Shown here: positions 56,814-64,000 of the stretch, one piece after another
Layout of the letters: every line of letters starts with the position of its first letter
How positions within the stretch are numbered: the first letter of the stretch is position 1
From: Rotaria sordida
Lineage: Eukaryota > Rotifera > Eurotatoria > Philodinida > Philodinidae
Assembly: GCA_905250125.1 (NCBI GenBank)
Contig: CAJNOL010001405.1
Span: forward strand, 1 to 64,000
Reading direction: 5' to 3'
DNA length: 64,000 bases
Program-made: the position numbers and the translations under genes
Notes under the pieces: generated by a model
The model's database searches: none
Told to the model about the DNA's origin: nothing
What the model saw: the letters and a program-made list of their open reading frames with translations, nothing else

Positions 56814-59567
56814 TTACATTTTCTTTTTAACATGTTCAATGTTATCTTTCGTTACTTTAATTAGAGGATGTGTTGACGGAAGTGATTCTCGACAGATAGC
56901 AAGTGCCATTTCTAAGAATGAGAGTGCTTTTGTGTAGTCATTCATGTCACAATGCGTCATACCAATGTTGTTGTAAGAAGTAGCCAACGAGGGATGATTC
57001 CGAGGCAGAACTTTTTCTCTTATTTCAACTGATTTTTCGTAAAATTCAAGTGCTTTCAAGTAGTTACCCATGTCCTTATATACTGCACCGATGTTGTTGT
57101 AGGAACTAGCCAAATCGGTATGATTCGGAGGCAGACCTTTTTCTCTTATTTTAAGTGATTTTTCGTAAAATTCAAGTGCTTCCGAGTAGTTACCCATTTT
57201 CTTATATGCTGCACCGATGTTGTTGTAGGAAGTAGCTAAAGCGGGATGATTTGGAGGCAGAGTTTTCTTATCAATTTCTAATGTTCTTCCGTAAAATTCC
57301 AATGCTTTCGAGTAGTCACCCATGTTGTCATATGCGAGACCGATGTTGCTGTAGGAAGTAGCCAATAATGGATGATTAGGAGGCAGAGCTTTTTCGTAGA
57401 TTTTATGCGCTTTTTCGTACAATTCAAGTGCTTTCGAGTAGTCGCCCATGTTGTTATATACTAGAGCGATGTTATTGTAGGAAATGGCCAAATGGGAATG
57501 ATTCGGAGGGAGAGCTTTTTCGTAGATTTTATGTGCTTTGTCGTAAAATTCAAGTGCTTTCGAATAGTCACCCATGTTGTTATACACTTGACCGATGTTG
57601 TCGTAGGAAGTAGCCAAATTAGGATGATTTGGAGGTAGAGCTTTTTCGTAGATTTTATGTGCTTTGTCGTAAAATTCAAGTGCTTTCAAGTAGTCACCCA
57701 TATTGTTATACACTTGAACGATGTTGTGGTAGGAACTAGCCAAATCGGGATGATTTGGAGGCAGAGATTTTTCATAGATTTGATGCGCTTTTTCGTAAAA
57801 CTCAAGTGCTTTCGAGTAGTCACCCATGTTGGTATATGCGAAAGCGATGTTATTGTAGGAAATAGCCAAATTTGGATGATTTGGAAGCAGGGCTTTTTCG
57901 TAGATTTGATGTGCTTTTTCGTAAAATTCAAGTGCTTTTGAGTAGTCACCCATGTTGTTATATGCGAAAGCGATGTTGCTGTAGGAAACAGCCAAATCGG
58001 TATGATTCGGAAATACAGCTTTATCGCAGATTTTATGCGCTTTCTGATAAAATTCAAGTGCTTTCGAGTAGTTACCCATGTTGTTATATGCGAGACCAAT
58101 GTTGTTATAGGTATTAGCCAATGAAGGATGATCTTCTGGTAGAGTTTTTCGTTTGATTTCGAGGGACTTTTCGTAAAACTTTATCTCTTTTTCGTATTGG
58201 CCTTGTTGCCATTTCACTCCACCTAACTCGTGATAGATATGTCCTTTATCATCGTCGTCAGAGGCCTGTTCTAGTAGTGCCATGTACAATTCTTCGGCTT
58301 TATCAAATTGACCTATTTTGAGCAGTAATTGAGCCAATCGATACCATCCAGTGCCACCCGATGTTTCTTGTCGTATACTATCGGTTAATTGACGAAGTTG
58401 TTGATCGTCATCGGCCGTAAGTATAAGGTCCACTTCATAAAGTGGACTTTGCTCGTCAATTTTTCGAATTTTACCAATTCGAAAAACTGTATGCATCGAG
58501 AAGAGAAGTTCCTCTTCGTCCTTGAAATAACTCACCTCCTGGATGGAGGCGAACGGAGTCGATGAGACAGTTGCATCTATTGTCATTTGAAAGAGGATAC
58601 CAACCATATCGGGTGCTCCTAAGGTGCCTTCGGCAAAAATGAAGGAGACATCACGATCTGTACTGGTGGATAAAAAATTATTAAACGATATGAGACCACC
58701 TTTGTTCTTTGTGAGTTTCTCGAAGTTACCTGTCGATAATCCTTGGCCTCTATAAACTAGAAACGACTTCCCATGATACTGACTGGCCTGTTTGCTGTGT
58801 AAATCTTCAATTTGTCGATGAACATCACACAGGAAAAATCCCATTCGGATAATAATGTCACCATCAAGTGTTCGTAATGCTCTATTCAGCATTGTATATG
58901 TAAAACATTCACGGGTATACCACCATAACGCCAATGTTGGATGATAAGTACGTTGAAATTCATCAATAATTTTCAGTCCTCTACTATTGCCTTGATATTG
59001 TTCTTGGCAGAAGATTACCAAATCTTTGATAGCTTGTTGATCATGTTTCATATCAAGGAGTATTTCCTTGAATATTTGGGTATACATGAAAGAGGGTTCT
59101 AGCTGATTAAGATTTTGACTAGAACCATCTGCATCAGCACTAATTATACTGACCATTGTATTATTTTGATTATATTGCTTGATAGCTATTTGCAACATTT
59201 TGCATATAGACTCGATTGATTCGTTAATACCTTTAATTTTTCTCCAATGTTTAGCCCATTCTTCATGAAGTTCCTTGTTGTGAGAAAAAATATATATACT
59301 ATCAAGATTTTGCATTCTATGAATAGTTGGTACAAGAACTTGTCCAAGTTTACCAGAGGAGATAACGAAAGATGTCTCCTCCTTGTTTTCATTGAGTAAT
59401 CTGATGCATTCATCTACCGTGATGCAAATCTTGACTTCATTGATAACATCTCGTAATTGTGAGAGTATGTGTTGACAATCTTCATTTTCCATATTAATAT
59501 TCGCATCAACCCATATGACTAAATAGTTTTCAGTCATACGTTGTCGTCGTTGTTGACTCATTTTCAA
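56814..59567 (-). CDS. NAD(+)-arginine ADP-ribosyltransferase fused to TPR repeats
   Basis: Single exon, 917 residues. Residues ~14-125: a Rossmann-like N-terminal region (YLVIWVDANIN..., DSIYIFSHNKELHEEWAKHW) that commonly precedes this ART type in bdelloids. Residues ~150-385: ART catalytic domain with the R-S-ExE triad: Arg273 in 'VYRGQGLS', the STS motif in 'FNNFLSTSTDRDVSF' (about 300-302), and Glu351/Glu353 in 'FKDEEELLF', so it should be active: it would move ADP-ribose from NAD+ to arginine on a target. Residues ~405-440: a first TPR (GWYRLAQLLLKIGQFDKAEE). Residues ~443-917: eleven 42-residue kinesin-light-chain-type TPRs (YNNIGxxYxNMGDYSKALEF), ending IEHVKKKM. No signal peptide or membrane segment: likely cytosolic, with TPRs binding a partner. 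Repeats 3-7 are nearly identical, indicating recent duplication or homogenisation. Start is the most upstream Met; Met3 or Met11 are possible. A tttatata-type element lies at about 59610 on the 5' side. Confidence 0.93.
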   Translation of the reverse strand: MKMSQQRRQRMTENYLVIWVDANINMENEDCQHILSQLRDVINEVKICITVDECIRLLNENKEETSFVISSGKLGQVLVPTIHRMQNLDSIYIFSHNKELHEEWAKHWRKIKGINESIESICKMLQIAIKQYNQNNTMVSIISADADGSSQNLNQLEPSFMYTQIFKEILLDMKHDQQAIKDLVIFCQEQYQGNSRGLKIIDEFQRTYHPTLALWWYTRECFTYTMLNRALRTLDGDIIIRMGFFLCDVHRQIEDLHSKQASQYHGKSFLVYRGQGLSTGNFEKLTKNKGGLISFNNFLSTSTDRDVSFIFAEGTLGAPDMVGILFQMTIDATVSSTPFASIQEVSYFKDEEELLFSMHTVFRIGKIRKIDEQSPLYEVDLILTADDDQQLRQLTDSIRQETSGGTGWYRLAQLLLKIGQFDKAEELYMALLEQASDDDDKGHIYHELGGVKWQQGQYEKEIKFYEKSLEIKRKTLPEDHPSLANTYNNIGLAYNNMGNYSKALEFYQKAHKICDKAVFPNHTDLAVSYSNIAFAYNNMGDYSKALEFYEKAHQIYEKALLPNHPNLAISYNNIAFAYTNMGDYSKALEFYEKAHQIYEKSLPPNHPDLASSYHNIVQVYNNMGDYLKALEFYDKAHKIYEKALPPNHPNLATSYDNIGQVYNNMGDYSKALEFYDKAHKIYEKALPPNHSHLAISYNNIALVYNNMGDYSKALELYEKAHKIYEKALPPNHPLLATSYSNIGLAYDNMGDYSKALEFYGRTLEIDKKTLPPNHPALATSYNNIGAAYKKMGNYSEALEFYEKSLKIREKGLPPNHTDLASSYNNIGAVYKDMGNYLKALEFYEKSVEIREKVLPRNHPSLATSYNNIGMTHCDMNDYTKALSFLEMALAICRESLPSTHPLIKVTKDNIEHVKKKM

Positions 59568-61185
59568 TGTAATACTGAATGATGTGTATGAACAGAGTTT
59601 ACCTTTTGTATTTATATATTCGACACATGGCGTTTTTTTTCTAGGTTTTTCTACGACGTCAAATATTAATATTTTCTTTTTTTGTCGATACTTAATAACA
59701 ACCTATGCCTAATCTCAATCAAAGGTATGCTTGTCAAAAAACCCATCAACGTCGTTTATTGTATGATTATTTTTTACCATTTGCATTTATGTTTCATGTG
59801 AAGCATGACATAAGTTTTATTTCATTGATATCTTTTCTCATACGTTGTATATTTTTTTCGATTCTTTCAAAACGAAGCTTTTTTCTCTTGTTGAGAAGAA
59901 CAAAAAAATCAAGGACATCGTCTGTATATTTTTTTTCCTCATTATGCATACGATTGGCATGCTGCTAATGTGAATCAAACAAGAATAAACATCATTTTAG
60001 TTTTTATATAGGCAAAAGAGTATCATCACTGATAATCTAATTAAAGTAACTTTTTTATTTATATTCATTCGAAAAAATATATATAATAAAACGATATTTC
60101 GTTTTCGTATTTTTCAATAACTGTCTCTTTTTCGTTAATTTTTAAGATTCATAAAGAAATAATATTCAACTTGTGTTTATTCATACAATTTTAACATATG
60201 TTACAATGATAACAGGAAAACTTCTCCTATCCAAACATGTATCACTAGAACTATATGTATCACAAATGTATATCAATTGAAAACTATTTCTGCTTGTATG
60301 ATTGTAAAACAGATTCATACATGCTCGTATACAATCAATAAATGATGAAAAGAGTTGCTGGTATTTTACTGACTGAAATCGGTAGGAATATGGAAGACAT
60401 GAAGACTGTTTTTCTTGATTTAAAAGCGAGAAAAAAACCATTGCTATTGTATTGTATTGTATTTCACTGGACATATGCATCTATTCAATAAAGTTGAGAA
60501 GTATTCAGAGATCAGTAAAACAATAAATGATGAGCTCGCAAGTGATAATAGGTATAGATATAAAGTATTACCGAATGAAATATTTATATTATTGCTCCTA
60601 AACCATTAATTTTGAATATTAGAAGATTTTAATGAGTTGCATTCGAGATATTAGTAAGACATTCTATACTTAAATATTATGAAAATGTCATAAAACATCG
60701 TTCGTGAATGAAGAATAATCTTTCTTCCAGCAAGCAGATCTTCATATAATGCACTTCATCAAGATTAATCGTAATTGTTTAGCTTCAATCTACAAATAGT
60801 TTATTTCAAAGACAATCGCATAAATTTTAATGAGATTCAACAGTGATAATAAGATTTTTAGGGTTCAAAGCCTCATACAAAATTTTATGTTTGGGTTTGT
60901 CAAACGACTTTATCTAAATAGTATATATACATCTGTCTATATCAAAAAATGATATGATTATGTGTACCAATTCATAACTTTAGTTTGAATATGTAAAGAT
61001 CTGTGAAAACTACTGTCTTATATATTGAAAACTGTGAAAGTTTCCCATAGCTATTCCATACAGGTAATCTATCTACGTATAAAAATATATTTAATGTTTA
61101 AAAATATGCAATACTATTTTGATTATATAATGTCATCTGAGCGTTTTTTGCAACGTCGAACAACGTTAAAATATTAATAATCATT
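59568..61185. other. Intergenic region
   Basis: 5' flank of the ART-TPR gene, then AT-rich sequence with a short (tattg)n run at about 60448-60465. Open frames at 59705-59968 (+) and 60181-60480 (-) show no recognisable domain. Confidence 0.4.
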
Positions 61186-61189
61186 TTAG

Positions 61190-61426
61190 AATTTGTTATC
61201 TATAATCTTAAATTCTAATATTGATTCAATAAAAGATATTCAAATGAGGATTCTCATAAATTTTCTTATCATGTCACTTAAATACATTAATTGTAAAAAA
61301 AAAGTGATAAAACATCGTGAAATAAAATTTCAAAAAAATATTTATTTATCAATATCAGCTACAGCTTGTTATATTCGAAGATTTGTTTTGTTAAAAAAGT
61401 TCGTATCTTTAGATAGTCTTTCATAG
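61190..61426 (+). CDS. Possible terminal exon, unknown
   Basis: After 'ataatcattttag' an open frame reads LSIILNSNIDSIKDIQMR, ILINFLIMSLKYINCKKK..., SISATACYIRRFVLLKKF, LDSLS and a stop. It is Lys/Ile-rich as AT-rich DNA would give, so this may be chance. No upstream exon found. Confidence 0.2.
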   Translation, partial: NLLSIILNSNIDSIKDIQMRILINFLIMSLKYINCKKKVIKHREIKFQKNIYLSISATACYIRRFVLLKKFVSLDSLS

Positions 61427-64000
61427 GTTTTCATTAGACTCTTATCTATCGAAGAGCACTAAATATTATTGAATACGATATAGAAATTAATAAATTAGAA
61501 ATAATCATCCTGAATGAATTTCTTAATCTGCTTCATTTTGCGATCATCAAGAAATTGATGTTCAACTAATACTTTTCTTTTTTCATTTCACTATTTTATT
61601 CAAAGTTTTTCTGTTTTTGTGTTTATTTTAATAATATTGATTTGCATTCTAATAGAGACAAACCTTCAGCAATTCATATCGATATTTTGAATAAAATTGA
61701 TTATTTTTAATATCAACTATATTTTTCACTCATCTATGAAATTTTAAAAATTTTAAAACTAATTCTTATAGTTGAATTTTTCAATCGTTTACTGGTTATA
61801 TTATTGGATATGTTTCCATGACAACCGTTACCCCATCCCTCATTACAGACCATTACGAATAAATTAACTAATTAGCTAATTAGGGAAATTATGAGTGAAT
61901 CAATTAATAATTTTCTAAATATTTAATAATTAGAGTATTTGATATTTATTATTTAAAATATTAAATATTTAATCATGTTTAATATTTCATTATTAAGTCA
62001 TTATTGAGCCATGATAAGCCGTCATAGGCACATTGAGATCCTGTTACAGATACCTTAGGACACCGTTACAAATCGCGACAGACGGTATCCGCAGACTATT
62101 ATAGACACCATATCATTAAGGCTTACTATGAACGTATGAGCTATATGTTTATTGCAGTTCTAGAGAATTCTGTAAAGAATGATGAAGAAATCACTCCATA
62201 AATCAATCGAATGAGGTCATTTTTTATGTAGTCAGTGACAGTGATCAGATCGTGTTTCGCGTTTTAATCCCACAGGGATTGCATTAACAGCTTTGTGAAA
62301 AAGGGAAAAGATTTTATTTTAGGTGTTAATGAGTAAAGCATTGGTATTTTCCATCTAGAAGGCTAACAATAAGACGACACTAAAAAAATATGAAGTAATT
62401 GAATTCTAATTTTAGTTAAAACTCAACACTTTATATGAAAATTAGTTGAGAGAAAGAATAATATGCGTGATAGCTTAGTAAGCAATAAAATAAATATGCA
62501 TAGCTGGCTAATATAGTAGTTGAACCGATAAAACAATCAATAAAAATTATATCTGCTGCTTTGTGTGACATGCATCGTGTAGATATTATCATTAAGAGAA
62601 TAGAAGTTATGCACCAAAGATATATATGACAATATAAGTAATTTTTTTCAATATTACGATGTTAAATAAATCAAATAATCTTGATAATATATATTAAATT
62701 TATAACGCTCATAGTTTGTGATTTTCACATTTCGGCTCTTCTTGGAGGACGCATTGACAAGTTTTCCAATAATAATCAATACATCTTTATAACTCATTTA
62801 AATTATGGCTTTTTCATTATTCTATTGAGAGATATATGTCAATTAAGTTAAAATTATCCAATTGGATATTTTAATTATTAGATTTGTTGTTATCCAGAAA
62901 ATAAAAGGAATGAATTTCTTAGTTGATTATTCTGCTTATTCCTTTGTTTAAAAACCCTCAGTAGTTGTTTCAATCTCAGCTATGATAATCACCTTACAAT
63001 TATCTTAAAAGTATACAAGAGACAATAGTTTTAATAACATGAACATTTCAAGGCATTCAGCAAGGATAGGAACTAAAAAATTCCAACGATTTATCAATGG
63101 TAATTATTCGTACGACGAGACCATCCGAGATGTATCATTCCATTTCACCCATTTATATCTCACTTGATCGAGTATATTGAGTTAGTAAAAAGTCTAAAAG
63201 GATTACTGCCCATGACTCTTCCTTCGAAAGTTTTGACTATTTGACTAAATTTTCGACCCATCTACTCCTAGGTATTTATTGAAAAAAATCAAATTAAGAA
63301 ATTTCGTCTTGAAAGCTTCAATCAAAATGAATATTCTTTTTCAAGAATATACCTTAGGATATTCAGCTTCTAATCTAGTTAATATATGAACATTTACATA
63401 TCTTCTTCAAGATAATACTGGGTTTTCATGCCTGGTGAAATCGAGTATGTGTGCGCAAGATTTTTCATAGTCATGCGTGTTTGACTGAGGATAGCTTCAT
63501 CTCTGCATCTACCCAATAGTATCAGCATTAGAGATTCCTAATTGTGTGAGTTTGTTCAGAGTTACTTTTCTTCAAAGTTCTTCATTGAATTTATCATTTG
63601 CTAGAAGATGAAAATATTGTGTGGAATTGAGAACAGCTTTCTCTTGGTTGAGTCGTTATATTACATCTTATTCGAAGTTTTGGACGCACAAAATAAAGCA
63701 AAATATTAATTGTACTCTATGTTGATGGTAGACAAGGAAGTTTTTCTCTGATATTTACTTCTTCTTCTGTTTTTTCTCTCGTAATCGTAGAATATCAACA
63801 CAACTATAAGTCAATACAACTTATCAACATACCATCAATCAGTTCTTGTTTTCTTCTTTTAATATGTGCTATACAGATAATTCTTTCTGTATAATAACAT
63901 GAAGGAAGAAAACATCTTCTCTACTTAGATTGGCCCTTCTTTCAAGTAGTTATATTACAAGAAAAAATATTTGTACACTCGGTTGGTGTAATCAAGATCG
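61427..64000. other. Gene-less stretch with degenerate repeats
   Basis: 61819-62100 holds a degraded repeat with 'gttac..cat..' and 'cattacagaccattac', 'ccgttacaaatcgcgacaga' words related to 47810-47990, plus an A/T-only palindrome-like patch (tattaaatatttaatcatg). 62502-62629 contains a short protein-like frame (VEPIKQSIKIISAALCDMHR, VDIIIKRIEVMHQRYI) too short to support as a gene. Nothing seen from 62640 to the end. Confidence 0.4.
62243..62295. repeat. Dispersed repeat end, copy 2
   Basis: cgtgtttcgcgttttaatcc, cacagggattgcattaacag, matching 48205-48260 in the same orientation. Confidence 0.6.

Noticed and set aside
57428-58117. ORFs on the plus strand and in other minus frames within 57.4-58.1 kb
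   Set aside because: Shadows of the TPR repeats of the ART-TPR gene.

Overview
The window reads as AT-rich nuclear DNA from a small invertebrate, most probably a bdelloid rotifer. The main evidence is: (i) protein-coding genes broken by very short GT-AG introns (53 to about 80 bp); (ii) a 917-residue protein joining an arginine ADP-ribosyltransferase domain to kinesin-light-chain-type TPRs, a combination abundant in bdelloids; (iii) a divergent rhodopsin-like GPCR of the type expanded in rotifers; (iv) many small islands of TGTGGG-like sequence, the repeat reported for bdelloid telomeres. Species cannot be set from the sequence alone.

Layout. 0-1.6 kb: repeat debris with a MITE. 1.6-2.9 kb: four-exon phytanoyl-CoA dioxygenase family gene (-). 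4.3-4.9 kb: frameshifted, possibly myristoylated orphan gene (+). 6.2-6.7 kb: small secreted protein (+). 9.3-9.7 kb: decayed coding fragment; 9.8-10.4 kb: GNAT acetyltransferase (+). 11.5-12.0 kb: EXPERA/TMEM97-like membrane protein (+). 16.7-24.5 kb (-): an F-box exon and, after a ~5 kb intron, 17 near-identical 84-bp exons each encoding one 28-residue leucine-rich repeat, plus a terminal exon. 27.3-33.2 kb (-): three-exon MFS transporter with a bacterial-looking core. 35.2-35.5 kb: pseudogene. 36.9-37.9 kb (-): two-exon GPCR. 39.7-40.2 kb: possible decayed coding frame. 41.2-43.3 kb: TIR element. 44.9-51.5 kb: a GC-richer block of nested inverted repeats, minisatellites and palindromes. 51.7-52.9 kb: decayed gene of a proline-rich family. 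54.1-54.8 kb: secreted cysteine-containing protein with one in-frame TAG. 56.8-59.6 kb (-): ART-TPR gene. 59.6-64 kb: no convincing gene.

The genes do not form a pathway. The strongest candidates for new biology are: the F-box/LRR gene, in which every LRR exon is symmetric (phase 0) and bounded by nearly the same intron, so any subset of exons can be spliced without breaking the frame; the set of about 13 G-rich/C-rich telomere-like inverted repeats, all in the same G-arm-then-C-arm order; the ~5.7 kb composite foldback structure; and a recurrent polypyrimidine-AG just upstream of start codons, suggesting spliced-leader trans-splicing or 5'UTR introns.
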